Shown: piece by piece, positions 18,093-28,801 of the stretch
Position numbering within the stretch: position 1 is the stretch's first letter
Layout: every line of letters starts with the position of its first letter
DNA from: Ponticoccus litoralis
GTDB taxonomy: Bacteria > Pseudomonadota > Alphaproteobacteria > Rhodobacterales > Rhodobacteraceae
Reading direction: 5' to 3'
DNA: 64,000 bases
NCBI RefSeq assembly: GCF_039769985.1
Contig: NZ_JBDNCH010000002.1
Span: 3,834,115-3,898,114, forward strand
Notes under the pieces: model-generated
The model's input: the letters and a program-made list of their open reading frames with translations, nothing else
What the model was told of the DNA's origin: nothing
The model's database searches: none
Made by a program: the position numbers and the translations under genes

Positions 18093-18311
18093 ACTCCCCC
18101 CTGTCAGGCCTCCCCGCTCAACCATCCCGCGAGACATATCCCTGCGCGAGATCAGGGCCGCCGCGCCCCTTGCCTTGGCCCCTCCCGTCAAGCCGCGCAG
18201 AGGGCGCCCATGCCGCGCCATGGGCCACAACCGGCCGCAACCGCCGCGCCCCACCGTCGTTGACCCGGTCCGACCGCCCGCTAGCTCTGCGGAAACCGGC
18301 CCGGAGCCCCC

Positions 18312-18662
18312 ATGATCGACATCCTCATCGCCCTGCTCACCCTGGCCTTCGGCGCCATCGGCTTTGTCGCGCCCCGCTATGCCGCCAAGGCGCTGGATCT
18401 GGCGCCGACGCAATCGACCATGGGACTGTCCGAACTGCGCGCCTCTGCCGGCGGGCTCTTTGTCGCCATGGCGCTGACCTGCCTGATCAGCGGCGCGGGC
18501 TTCGCCTATGCCATGCTGGGCGTGGCCTATGCCGGGGCCGCGACCGGGCGCGGGATCTCGATGATCCTGGACAAACCGCCGCAACCCAAGGCCGCCGTCT
18601 GGTTCCTGCTCGAGGCCCTGCCCGCCGCCTGGCTGATCCTCAACCATTGGCCGGACCGCTGA
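18312..18662 (+). CDS. DUF4345-like small membrane protein
   Basis: A 116-residue hydrophobic protein with about four membrane segments (residues 3-22, 45-62, 64-85 and 95-110). The first two helices and ELRASAGGLFVAMAL resemble the DUF4345 family. CGGAG lies upstream of the ATG. Function unknown. The opposite-strand open frame at 18039-18647 is a shadow. Confidence 0.7.
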   Translation: MIDILIALLTLAFGAIGFVAPRYAAKALDLAPTQSTMGLSELRASAGGLFVAMALTCLISGAGFAYAMLGVAYAGAATGRGISMILDKPPQPKAAVWFLLEALPAAWLILNHWPDR

Positions 18663-18724
18663 CAGCCCCCGCCGCCCGGCCCCGACCGTCTTGCCGCCGT
18701 CACAAAGCCCCCTAATCCGGCAGC

Positions 18725-19899
18725 ATGACCGACCGCACCCTCCTAGTCCGCGTCTTCCTGCGCACCGGCCTTCTGTCCTTCGGTGGCCCGGCGGCGCAGA
18801 TTGCCCTGATGCACCGCGAGACGGTGGAACGACGCGGCTGGCTGAGTGAAGAGCAGTTCCTGCGCGGCCTCAGCTTCTGCATGCTGCTGCCCGGGCCAGA
18901 GGCCATGCAGCTGGCCACCTACATCGGCTGGCGCCTGCGCGGCATCCCCGGCGGGCTGATCGCCGGCACGCTCTTCACCCTGCCCGGCGCGCTGGTCATT
19001 GCCGTCCTTGCGGCGCTTTATGCCGCGCATGGCACGCGGCCCGAGACCGCATCGCTTCTTCTGGGGGTCAAGGCGGCGGTCATCGTCATCGTCGCGCAGG
19101 CGCTGCTGCGGCTCTCCGCAAAGGCCCTGAAGGGTCCGGTACCGACCTTGCCCTTGCGGCGCTGTCCTTCGCCGCGCTTTTCCTGGCCGGGCTGCCCTTT
19201 CCGCTGATCATCGGGTTTGCGGCGCTCTGGGGTGCCCTGCGTCCACCGCCCGCGCAGGACGTGGCGCCAGAGCCGCATCACGGCACCCCCACGAAACCCA
19301 CCACGCTGCTCTTTTGGGCCGCGCTGTGGCTGGCCCCCCTGCCGATCCTGCATCTGACCGGGCAGGCGCTGCTGTTCGACCTTGCCGCCTTCTTTGCCAA
19401 GCTGGCGGTTCTGACTTTCGGCGGCGCCTACGCGGTGCTGGCCTGGATGGCCCAGGAGGTGGTCGAGACACGCCACTGGCTGGACGCGGCGCAGATGATC
19501 GACGCGCTGGGTCTGGCCGAGACGACGCCCGGGCCGCTGATCCTCGTGACGCAATTCGTCGGACAGCTGGCGGGGCACCAGGCCGGCGGGCTGTGGTTCG
19601 AGCTGGCCGCCGGGGCGCTGACGCTCTGGATGACCTTCGTGCCCTGCTTCCTGTGGATCTTCGCGGGCGCGCCCCATGTCGAGGCGCTGACCGCCCGTCC
19701 GCGCCTGCGCGCCGCGCTGGCGGCGATCACCGCCGCCGTCGTGGGGGTCATCGCCAACCTGTCGCTGTGGTTCGCGCTGCACACGCTTTTTGCCGAAACA
19801 CGCGCACAGCCCCTTGGCCCGGACTGGCCCGTCCTCGCCAGCCTGCGCTGGCAGGCCCTGCCGCTGATCGCGCTGGCCTGGGGCTTCTGGGGCCGCTGA
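18725..19899 (+). CDS. chrA: Chromate transporter ChrA, frameshifted
   Basis: An inner-membrane chromate/sulfate-type transporter of two homologous halves, each with the CHR motif: FLRTGLLSFGGPAAQIALMH and LAVLTFGGAYAVLAWMAQEV. The combined frame gives about 391 residues, normal for the family. Near 19137-19142 the frame changes as if one base were missing (LKG, then TDLALAALSFAAL). The gene stands alone, with sspB following after 130 bases. Chromate as the substrate follows from family knowledge only. Confidence 0.9.
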
Positions 19900-20029
19900 A
19901 GCGCGGCGTGCCCCTCGGTGCTGCCGCTTTGCGCGGCGGCGGGCTGGGCAATCGGAGGCCTCTGACAATCCGCCCTTTTCCTCGCCGCCAAAACCAATAT
20001 GCTGGCGCCGAGAAACAAGGAAAGACGAG

Positions 20030-20503
20030 ATGTCCGACGGGATCGACTATGGCAAACTGATGCATCGTGCCATGCGCGGCCTTATTCAGGAGGTCCTGAC
20101 AGGCGTTCAGGACAATGGCCTTCCCGGCGATCACCATTTCTTCATCACCTTCGACACCGCCCACCCGGACAGCGAACTGGCGGACTGGCTGTCGGATCGC
20201 TATCCCGGCGAGATGACGGTGGTCATGCAGCACTGGTTCGACGGGCTCGAGGTCACGGACGAAGGCTTTGGCATCACGCTGAATTTCGGCGACGCGCCCG
20301 AGCGTCTGTATATCCCCTACGACGCCATCAAGACCTTCGTGGACCCCTCTGTCGAATTCGGCCTGCGCTTCGAATCGCAGGAGGATGAGGACGAGGACGA
20401 GGATGACGACGGCCCCGAGCCGCCGGACGGTCCCGAGGGCGGCAAGCCCGAGCCGCAGCACCGCGACGCCGAGGTGGTCAGTCTCGACCGCTTCCGCAAG
20501 TAG
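20030..20503 (+). CDS. sspB: SspB-family ClpXP adaptor
   Basis: A 157-residue protein with the alphaproteobacterial SspB body (IDYGKLMHRAMRGLIQEVL, HHFFITFDT, MTVVMQHWFDGLEV, YIPYDAIKTFVDPS). An acidic stretch (EDEDEDEDDDG) leads to the short tail VVSLDRFRK, which in SspB proteins docks to ClpX. SspB binds ssrA-tagged proteins; ssrA itself lies 2 kb upstream, so tag and adaptor are neighbours here. fumC follows after 265 bases. Confidence 0.9.
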   Translation: MSDGIDYGKLMHRAMRGLIQEVLTGVQDNGLPGDHHFFITFDTAHPDSELADWLSDRYPGEMTVVMQHWFDGLEVTDEGFGITLNFGDAPERLYIPYDAIKTFVDPSVEFGLRFESQEDEDEDEDDDGPEPPDGPEGGKPEPQHRDAEVVSLDRFRK

Positions 20504-20768
20504 CCACCGGCGGCGGGGACACCCGCTTCGGTGCAAGGCAAAGGCGCCCCTGCCGCCGCCCCCGGCGGCGGGCCTGCGGCGCGACGGGGCGCCCTTGGTC
20601 CGCACGACCTGCACCAGATCCCCGGCTTCAAGACGTTGCGCCCTGCCCAGGATGGCTTCTGAAACCGGCCCCGCGAGGGCCTGTTAGCGCCCGTATACCA
20701 CCGCATACACATTGCCTTTTCCGGGCGGGTGAGTATGACGGGATCCAAACGCATCCGAGGAGACAGGC

Positions 20769-22169
<1,401 letters not shown>

Positions 22170-22202
22170 GGCGGGAGGGGGCTCTGCCCCCACGCGCTGC
22201 GC

Positions 22203-22240
22203 GCGCCCCCGAGGTATTTTCAGACCAGAGAAGAGGAAAG
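22203..22240 (-). repeat. Recurrent intergenic motif CTTCTCTGG...AAATACC, copy 2
   Basis: On the minus strand it reads CTTCTCTGGTCTGAAAATAC followed by CTCGGGGG. It lies between fumC and its terminator hairpin and matches copy 1 closely. Confidence 0.7.
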
Positions 22241-22273
22241 GGGCGCCCTGCCGGCAGAGGGGGCGCCCCTTTT
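22237..22273 (+). terminator. Rho-independent terminator of fumC
   Basis: AAAGGGGCGCCC pairs perfectly with GGGCGCCCCTTT across a 12-base loop and runs into TTTT. Confidence 0.8.
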
Positions 22274-22344
22274 CCATTGATGAATGGGGCGGCGGGTCTC
22301 TTGGGGATGGCAATTGCCACCGGGCCTCGGCTAGATTTCAGCCC

Positions 22345-22518
22345 ATGACCCAGCCCGTGAACCTGAACCGATTCCGCAAGGAGAAGGCCCGCGCCGAGAA
22401 GCGCCGCGCGGGCGACGAGAATGCCGCGAAGCATGGGCGCAGCAAGGCCGAGCGCGCGCTGGACGCGGCGCGGGCCGAGAAGGCGCGGCGCGATCTCGAC
22501 GGGCACCGGCAGGAATGA
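22345..22518 (+). CDS. DUF4169 family small basic protein
   Basis: A 57-residue, strongly charged protein (MTQPVNLNRFRKEKARAEKR at the start, then an Ala/Arg/Lys-rich helix), matching DUF4169. It is too short for common ORF filters. Its TGA overlaps the next gene as ATGA. DUF4169 genes are often paired with RHH_4 genes, as here. Function unknown; the long basic helix could contact nucleic acid. Confidence 0.8.
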   Translation: MTQPVNLNRFRKEKARAEKRRAGDENAAKHGRSKAERALDAARAEKARRDLDGHRQE

Positions 22519-22751
22519 CCGCGCGGCCGGTCAAGCACTCGCTGACGCTGCAGGGGCACCGGACCTCGGTCTCTCTGGAAGATGCCTTCTGGCGGGCCTT
22601 CCGGCGCATCGCCGCCGAGGACGGCAAGCCGCTGAACGCGCTGGCAGCCGAGATCGACGCGGGCCGCGATCCCGGGGTCGGGCTGGCCTCTGCGATCCGG
22701 GTCTTCGTGCTGGAGCGCGCGCTGTCGGACAGGGTGAAGAACGCGCCTTAG
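22515..22751 (+). CDS. Ribbon-helix-helix (RHH_4) domain protein
   Basis: A 78-residue protein with KHSLTLQGHRTSVSLEDAFW followed by a helix, the layout of the RHH_4 family of ribbon-helix-helix DNA-binding proteins. It is translationally coupled to the DUF4169 gene by a four-base overlap. Its target is unknown. It converges on the ABC ATPase gene: the two coding ends overlap by four bases at 22748-22751. Confidence 0.8.
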   Translation: MTARPVKHSLTLQGHRTSVSLEDAFWRAFRRIAAEDGKPLNALAAEIDAGRDPGVGLASAIRVFVLERALSDRVKNAP

Positions 22752-23864
22752 GACACTGTTCTGGAAGGATTATCCCCGTCCGTCGGGAAGATGAAGCAGC
22801 GGTCCCGCCGCACGGTCAGCCAAAGCGGACGGCCCTTTTCGGGCAGGAAGACATTGGGCACCGTGGCCCGCAGCATCTGGCCGTCGTGGTCCATGCGGAA
22901 CTCGATCAGGCTTTCCGACCCCATGAAACGGGCGCGTTCGACAATACCGCGGGCGGGGGTTCCGGCCCGTTCGGTGGGCAGCGGACCGCTGCCGCCGCGG
23001 TCGAAGTCGATGCCCACGTGCTGCGGGCGAAAGACGATCTCGACCTCGGTGCCGTCGGCCACGCCGGGCGCGAGGAAGGGGCCGAAGGGCGTATCCGCCA
23101 GCGCCCCCCGCGCCGTGGCCCGCACGATGTTGATATCGCTGAAGAAGGCCATGGCGTCACGGTCGGCGGGGGCGTTGTAGATCGTATAGGGCGCGCCGCG
23201 CTGCACGATCCGGCCCGCGCGCATCAGGGCGATCTCGTCGGCCATGCGCATGGCCTCTTCGGGTTCGTGGGTGACCAGCAGGACGCCCGCGCCCTCTTCC
23301 TTCAGCAGGTCCAGCGTCTCGTCCCGGATGCCGTCGCGCAACCGGTTGTCGAGGCCCGAGAAGGGCTCGTCCATCAGCATGATCTGCGGGCTGGGCGCCA
23401 GCGCGCGGGCCAGCGCCACGCGCTGCTGCTCGCCGCCCGAAAGCTGGTGCGGGAACTCGTCGATGAAATGTGCCAGACCGACGCGGTCGAGCAGCCTGTG
23501 CGCCCGCGCCTTGCGCTCGGCACCGCCCCCCTTCAGCCCGAAGGCCACGTTCTCGCCCACGCTGAGGTGCGGGAAGAGGGCGAAGTCCTGAAACATCAGC
23601 CCGATCGAGCGCCGTTCCGGCGGCACCCGGAAGACCGTGTCGCAGACCAGCTGGCCGTCGACATGGATGGTGCCGCTGTCCTGCATCTCGACGCCCGCGA
23701 TCATGCGCAGCGTCGTGGATTTGCCGCAGCCGGAGGGCCCCAGCAGGCAGGTCACCTGGCCGGGCGCGATGCTCAGCGAGACGCGATCCACCACCCGCTT
23801 GCCGTCGAAGCTGCGGGTGATGTCGCGGATTTCCAGTGCGCGGTGAGGTCTTTGCTGCAGTCAC
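22748..23864 (-). CDS. ABC transporter ATP-binding protein (FbpC/PotA type), frameshifted near its start
   Basis: The ATPase has Walker A GPSGCGKST, signature LSGGEQQRVALARAL, Walker B IMLMDEP and a C-terminal TOBE-like region, as in iron(III) or polyamine importers. Reading only from an internal GTG at 23794 would remove the first beta-strands. A GTG at 23862-23864 gives MTAAKTS, and removing one base near 23840-23843 joins it to ALEIRDITRSFDGKRVVD, the expected N-terminus. Corrected length is about 371 residues. No permease or binding protein lies beside it, so it is an orphan subunit here and the substrate is unknown. Confidence 0.85.
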
Positions 23865-23996
23865 GGAGTCCGACCGAATTCATCAGATTTTCTTCGTGAT
23901 AGACGTCCCGGGCGGCGCCGACAACCCGCTGCCGCGCCGCGGGCAGCGCGAACTGTCCCTGGGCAGGCATTTCGCTGGACGGTTGGCGCCCCGCCG

Positions 23997-24540
23997 CTAC
24001 CGGTCCAGCGCCTTGCCGAGGCGTGGCAGCCGGGCCTTCTTCATCAGCGCGCGCAGGGTCCAGTCCTCGCCCGACAGGCGCCGGGCCTCCCCCAGCACGC
24101 GGGTGGCGACATGGGCCAGTGGCCTCGGGGTTGGCCTCGAACAGGCCCTGCAGGAAGGCGTCGGGATCGACGCGCGACAGGCCTTCCTCGGCAAGCAGGT
24201 TGCGCGGGAAATCCTTGGCGTTCATCGTCACGATCACATCCGCCGAGCCCGCCACCGCCGCCGCCAGCACATGCACGTCATTGGCATCCGGCAGCCAGAG
24301 CCGCGATTCCAGAGAGGGCGGCCATGTCACCTGCGCCTTGGGCCAGTTGGCGCCGGTCATGGCGATCTCGGCCCGGGCCTGCGCCTCGCCGCCCGGGCCG
24401 ATCTTGCGGGCCGCCAGCGCCCATTCCTCGAGGATGCGGGCGGACCAGAGCGGTGTGAACAGCCCCTGCCCCGCCGCGCCCAGCAGCATCTCGCGCATCA
24501 CCGTCGGGTACAGGACGCAGGTGTCCAGCAGGACCTTCAC
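23997..24540 (-). CDS. PIN-domain protein (RSP_2648-like), frameshifted
   Basis: About 180 residues once corrected. The N-terminus VKVLLDTCVLYP carries the first PIN aspartate, and LWLPDANDVHVLAAAV and VIVTMNAKDFP hold the later acidic residues and core. One extra base near 24113-24116 separates EANPEAT from AHVATRVLGEARRLS. The GTG start overlaps the rlmI stop as GTGA. PIN domains are Mg-dependent RNases. There is no antitoxin-like gene beside it, so a classic toxin-antitoxin pair is not supported; a link to rRNA or tRNA metabolism through rlmI is inference. Confidence 0.8.
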
Positions 24541-25733
24541 AGGCGGAAGAACAGCGCCTTCAGGTAGCCCGATTCCGCCAGTTGCGGCAGCTGCGGGTGA
24601 TCGGCGCCGGCAAAGCCCGTGTGGATCAGCGTCGCCCGCCGCCCCGCGCGCCCCATGCCGCGCAGGCAGGCGCCGGTGAAGCTGGCCAGATCGGCGGCAT
24701 GCGAACAGGAGCACAGCACGAGGTATCCGTCCTCCTTGACCAGCGCCGCCCCCAGCCGTGCGACCCGTTCATAGGCCCGCAGCCCCTTCTCCAGCGCCGG
24801 TTTTGCCGGGGCGAAGGCGGGCGGGTCGCAGACCACGAGGTCGAAGCGCCTGTTCTCCTGAGCCAGCGCCTCCATCGTGGCGAAGGCGTCGCCCTGCCGC
24901 GTGGCGAAGCGATCCCCCAGCGCCATGGCCCCGGCGCCCTTGGTCGCAAGCTCCAGCGCCGGGGCGGAACTGTCGACGCAGAGCACGCTTTTCGCGCCGC
25001 CCGCCGCCGCCGCAAGGCCGAAGCCGCCGACATGGCTGAAGATGTCGACGACCGAGGCCCCCTGCGCCAGCCGCGCCGCAAAGGCCTGGTTCTCGCGCTG
25101 ATCGTAAAACAGCCCGGTCTTCTGGCCGCCCACGACGTCGGCCATGTAGGTCGCGCCGTTCATCTCGACCGGCACCGGCGCGGTGGGCGCCTGCCCCAGC
25201 AGAACGGTATCGGCATCGTCCAGCCCTTCCAGCGTGCGGCCCCGGCCCGAGGCGTTCTTCAGCACCACCGTGCAGCGCGTCACCGCCGCCAGAACGGCGG
25301 TCAGCGGGTCCAGCAGCGCGTCGATCCACGCCGCGTTGGGCTGCACCACCAGAGTGTCGCCGAAGCGGTCCACGATCAGCCCCGGGAAGCCGTCGGCCTC
25401 GGCGTGGATCAGCCGGTAGAAGGGCGCGCCGTAGACCCGCTCGCGCAGGGACAGCGCCTTTTCGACCCGGGCGCTCATCCAGTCGGTGTCGATCTCGACC
25501 TGCGCGCGGTCCAGAACCCGCGCCACGATCTTGGACGCCGGGTTCACGGCCACGGTCGCCAGCTCGGCGCGCTCGTGGTCCACCAGCGTGGCGATGGTGC
25601 CGGGGGCGATGCCGCGCGTGCGGCGGTCCATCACCAGTTCGTTGTCGAAGACCCATGGCGCGCCGCGGCGGATCGCGCGGGCATTGGCCTTGGGAAGGAG
25701 TCGCAGGACGGGGCGGTCGGTCAGGGTGCTCAT
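24537..25733 (-). CDS. rlmI: 23S rRNA m5C1962 methyltransferase RlmI-like
   Basis: A 398-residue protein with an N-terminal PUA-like domain (LLPKANARAIRRGAPWVFDN) and a Rossmann methyltransferase (VVDIFSHVGGFGLAAAAGGA, CDPPAFAPAK). The order and length fit RlmI, which methylates C1962 in 23S rRNA. A GTGA overlap couples the PIN gene to it. It is divergent from edd, with a 180-base shared promoter region that holds a palindromic operator nearer to edd. Confidence 0.88.
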   Translation of the reverse strand: MSTLTDRPVLRLLPKANARAIRRGAPWVFDNELVMDRRTRGIAPGTIATLVDHERAELATVAVNPASKIVARVLDRAQVEIDTDWMSARVEKALSLRERVYGAPFYRLIHAEADGFPGLIVDRFGDTLVVQPNAAWIDALLDPLTAVLAAVTRCTVVLKNASGRGRTLEGLDDADTVLLGQAPTAPVPVEMNGATYMADVVGGQKTGLFYDQRENQAFAARLAQGASVVDIFSHVGGFGLAAAAGGAKSVLCVDSSAPALELATKGAGAMALGDRFATRQGDAFATMEALAQENRRFDLVVCDPPAFAPAKPALEKGLRAYERVARLGAALVKEDGYLVLCSCSHAADLASFTGACLRGMGRAGRRATLIHTGFAGADHPQLPQLAESGYLKALFFRL

Positions 25734-25855
25734 GGCCCCGCCATAGCCGCAAACGCGCGCGGCGGAAAGCACCCACGCGCGCCCGGCCCGCTTTCCGCGC
25801 AGGACATCCGGGCGGCGGGGCTTTTCCGCCCAGTGCGACCGGTCGGCCTCTTTAC

Positions 25856-25869
25856 TGTTAACGCTAACA
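25856..25869 (+). promoter_or_regulatory. Palindromic operator upstream of edd
   Basis: TGTTA-ACGC-TAACA has perfect inverted arms and the style of LacI-family operators. It lies 45 bases before the edd start, where it could overlap the promoter and make Entner-Doudoroff genes sugar-inducible. Confidence 0.6.
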
Positions 25870-25913
25870 GGACTAGGGTGCCGCCAAGCCAGCTTGCAGG
25901 ATCGGAGGCTCCC

Positions 25914-27721
25914 ATGGCGCTGAACGACACCATCGCCCGCGTGACGGACCGCATCGAAGAGCGGTCGCGCCAGATGCGCGACACCTACCTCGACCGGATG
26001 CGCCGCGCCGCCGAGGAAGGCCCGCGCCGCGCCCATCTGACCTGCGGCAACCAGGCCCATGCCTATGCCGCCATGGGTGCCGATCAGGACGCGCTCGCCA
26101 CCGGGCAGGCGCCCAACATCGGCATCGTCACAGCCTACAACGACATGCTCTCGGCCCACCAGCCCTTCGAGCGGTTCCCGCAGCTGATCCGCGACGCGGC
26201 GCGCGCCGCAGGCGGTACGGCTCAGGTGGCGGGCGGCGTGCCGGCCATGTGCGACGGCGTCACGCAGGGTCAGGTCGGGATGGAGCTGTCGCTCTTCTCC
26301 CGCGACGTGATCGCGCTGGCCGCCGGGGTCTCGCTGTCCCACAACACCTTCGACGCAGCCCTCTACCTTGGCGTCTGCGACAAGATCGTGCCGGGGCTGG
26401 TGATCGCGGCGGCCACCTTCGGCTACATTCCGGGCATCTTCCTGCCCGCTGGCCCCATGCCCTCGGGCCTGCCCAACGACGAAAAGGCCAAGGTCCGCCA
26501 GCAGTTCGCCACCGGAGACGTGGGCCGCGATGAGTTGATGAAGGCCGAGATGGCCTCGTATCACGCGCCCGGCACCTGCACCTTCTACGGCACCGCGAAT
26601 TCCAACCAGATGCTGATGGAATTCATGGGCCTGCACCTGCCCGGCGCCTCCTTCGTGAACCCCAACACACCCCTGCGCGACGCGCTGACCGTGGCGGGCA
26701 CCGAACGCGCGCTGCAGATCACCAACCTCGGCAACGATTACCGCCCGGTTTCCGAGATCCTCGACGCCGTGGCCTTCGTGAACGGCATGGTCGGGCTGAT
26801 GGCGACGGGCGGCTCGACCAACCTCGTGCTGCACATGCCCGCCATGGCCCGCGCCGCCGGGATCGCGCTGGAACTGGAGGATTTCGACGAGATCTCCTCG
26901 GTGACGCCGCTGATGGCCAAGGTCTACCCGAACGGGCTGGCGGACGTGAACCACTTCCACGCGGCGGGCGGACTGCAATACATGATGGCCCACCTGCTGG
27001 ACGCGGGCCTGCTGCACGACGACGTCAGCACCGTGGCGGGCGACGGCCTCAGCCGCTACACGCAGGAACCCAAGGTGCTGGACGGCCGCCTGACCTGGGT
27101 CGAGGCCGACCGCAACACCCAGAACGACCGCATCCTGCGCCCCGCCTGCGATCCCTTCCAGAAGACCGGCGGGCTGAAGCAGCTCTCCGGCAACCTCGGA
27201 CAGGGCATGATCAAGGTCTCAGCCGTCGCCCCCGAACGCCACGTGATCGAGGCAAAGGCCCGCGTCTTCCAGGACCAGGAGGCCGTCAAGACCGCCTTCA
27301 AGGCCGGGGAATTCACCGAGGACACGGTGGTTGTCGTCCGCTTCCAGGGGCCAAGCTCCAACGGCATGCCGGAACTGCACGGCCTGACCCCCACCCTCGC
27401 CGTGCTGCAGGACCGCGGGCTGAAGGTCGCGCTGGTCACCGACGCTACCGCATGTCCGGTGCCTCGGGAAAGGTTCCCGCCGCCATCCACGTCTCGCCAG
27501 AGGCGGCGCATGGCGGCCCTCTCGCCCGGGTCCGCGACGGGGACGTGATCCGCGTCGACGCCACGACGGGCACCATCGACTGCCTCGCGCCGGACTTCGA
27601 CAGCCGCGACCCCGCCACCGCCGACCTCTCCGGCAATGGCCATGGCGTCGGGCGCGAGCTCTTTGCCGCCTTCCGCCAGAACGTGGGCCTTGCCTCCAAT
27701 GGCGCCGCCGTGGTGGTGTGA
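25914..27721 (+). CDS. edd: 6-Phosphogluconate dehydratase, frameshifted
   Basis: First enzyme of the Entner-Doudoroff split, making KDPG from 6-phosphogluconate. It is an IlvD/Edd-family Fe-S enzyme with cysteines in GGVPAMCDGVTQGQ, YLGVCDKIVPG and PGTCTFYGTANSN. Corrected length is about 602 residues. Near 27444-27449 one base appears missing: after VALVTD the expected RMSGASGKVPAAIH continues in another frame. GGAGGCTCCC precedes ATG 25914. eda follows after 94 bases. Confidence 0.95.
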
Positions 27722-27747
27722 CCCCGAATCCCGTGCACCCCGCCCGG

Positions 27748-27779
27748 TTTCTTCTGTCCCTAAATATCCCCGCCGGAGG
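27748..27779 (+). repeat. Recurrent intergenic motif, copy 3 (diverged)
   Basis: TTTCTTCTGTCCCTAAATAT followed by CCCCGCCGGAGG lies between edd and eda. It keeps the CTTCT, CC and AAATA elements of the family but is less similar than copies 1, 2 and 5. Confidence 0.5.
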
Positions 27780-27815
27780 CTCCCGCCCCCGGCCAAGCAA
27801 CGCAAAGGCCCGCCC

Positions 27816-28464
27816 ATGATCACCCCCGAAGCCGCCTCCGCCGAGGCCGAGAAACTCCTGCCGCCTCGCCCCGGTGATCCCCGTCCTTGTCGTCGATGAC
27901 GCCGCGCAGGCCGAAGGCCTGGCCGGGGCGCTGGTCAGGGGCGGCCTGCCGGTGCTCGAGGTGACGCTACGCACCCCCGCCGCGCTCGACGTGATCCGCG
28001 AGATGGCCGTGGTCGCGGGCGGCGTCGTCGGCGCGGGGACCCTGCTGACGCCGAAGGACGTGCAGAACGCCGTCGACGCGGGCGCGCAGTTCGGCGTCTC
28101 GCCGGGCGCCACCGACACCGTCCTCTCGGCCTGCGAAGAGGCAGGCCTGCCGCTGCTGCCCGGCGCCGCCACCTCCTCCGAGGTCATGCGCCTGCTGGAA
28201 CGCGGCTATACCGTGCAGAAGTTCTTTCCCGCCGAGGCCAATGGCGGCGCGCCCGCGCTCAAGGCCATCGGCGCGCCGATCCCGCAGGTGACATTCTGCC
28301 CCACCGGCGGCGTCAGCATGGCCAACGTGGCCGACTACCTGTCGCTGTCCAACGTGCTGTGCTGCGGCGGCAGCTGGGTCGCCCCCAAGGACCGGGTGGC
28401 CGCCGGCGACTGGGGTGCCATCGAGAGACTGGCCGCCGAGGCCGCCGCCCTGCCCCGCCCCTGA
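27816..28464 (+). CDS. eda: 2-Keto-3-deoxy-6-phosphogluconate aldolase, frameshifted
   Basis: Cleaves KDPG to pyruvate and glyceraldehyde 3-phosphate, class I aldolase. Family segments are VIPVLVVDDAAQAEGLA, GLPVLEVTLRTPAALDVI with the conserved glutamate, and VQKFFPAEANGG with the Schiff-base lysine. One extra base in CTCCTGC near 27857 separates MITPEAASAEAEKL from RLAPVIPVL. Corrected length is 215 residues. It is the second gene of an edd-eda operon. Confidence 0.94.
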
Positions 28465-28472
28465 GGCCCGCG

Positions 28473-28516
28473 CGTTTTCCGACCGGGAAACGGCCCGGAA
28501 ATTTTGGAAATTTCCG
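28473..28516 (+). repeat. Paired hairpins after eda
   Basis: An imperfect dyad GTTTTCC/GGGAAAC (28474-28491) is followed by a perfect one, CGGAAATTT/AAATTTCCG (28496-28516, 3-base loop). It lies between the convergent ends of eda and the 88-residue gene, so it could terminate either transcript, although no T-run is present. Confidence 0.6.
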
Positions 28517-28534
28517 CCCCCGCCGGATGCCGCC

Positions 28535-28801
28535 TCAGTGCTCCGGCGGTCGGCGCCCGCGCCAGCCGCCGCGGCGCCCGCCCTGTATCGGCTGCCCCGC
28601 CTCGCGCAGCACCGCCGTCATCGGGTGCCCCTCGACCCCGTGGCGGTCCAAAAGCGCACGCAGCGCCGCGGCCTGATCGACATCGGCGGGCAGCGACAGC
28701 GCCCAGTCGAGGAAGATCGACCGGCATTCCCCCGGCCCGATCCCCTCGATCCGGTAGGCCTCTGCGATCAGCCCCTTGGCATCGAAGCCATCACCCTTCA
28801 T
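28535..28801 (-). CDS. Conserved hypothetical protein downstream of glnE
   Basis: An 88-residue soluble protein (MKGDGFDAKGLIAEAYRIEG, then ECRSIFLDWALSLP) with a basic Gly/Arg-rich tail. It starts inside the last bases of glnE (11-base overlap), so it is translated with it. Similar small proteins follow glnE in relatives. No function is known. Confidence 0.75.
   Translation of the reverse strand: MKGDGFDAKGLIAEAYRIEGIGPGECRSIFLDWALSLPADVDQAAALRALLDRHGVEGHPMTAVLREAGQPIQGGRRGGWRGRRPPEH

Noticed and set aside
18039..18647. A 202-codon minus-strand frame opposite the DUF4345-like gene
   Set aside because: It is Gly/Arg/Gln-rich low-complexity shadow sequence, overlaps the tmRNA end and lacks a ribosome site.
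23997..24540. PIN gene as part of a toxin-antitoxin pair
   Set aside because: No small antitoxin-like gene precedes or follows it; the upstream coupled gene is rlmI.
24582..27548. A 988-codon plus-strand open frame
   Set aside because: Only the part from 25914 is real (edd). The first 444 codons are the antisense of rlmI and its promoter region.
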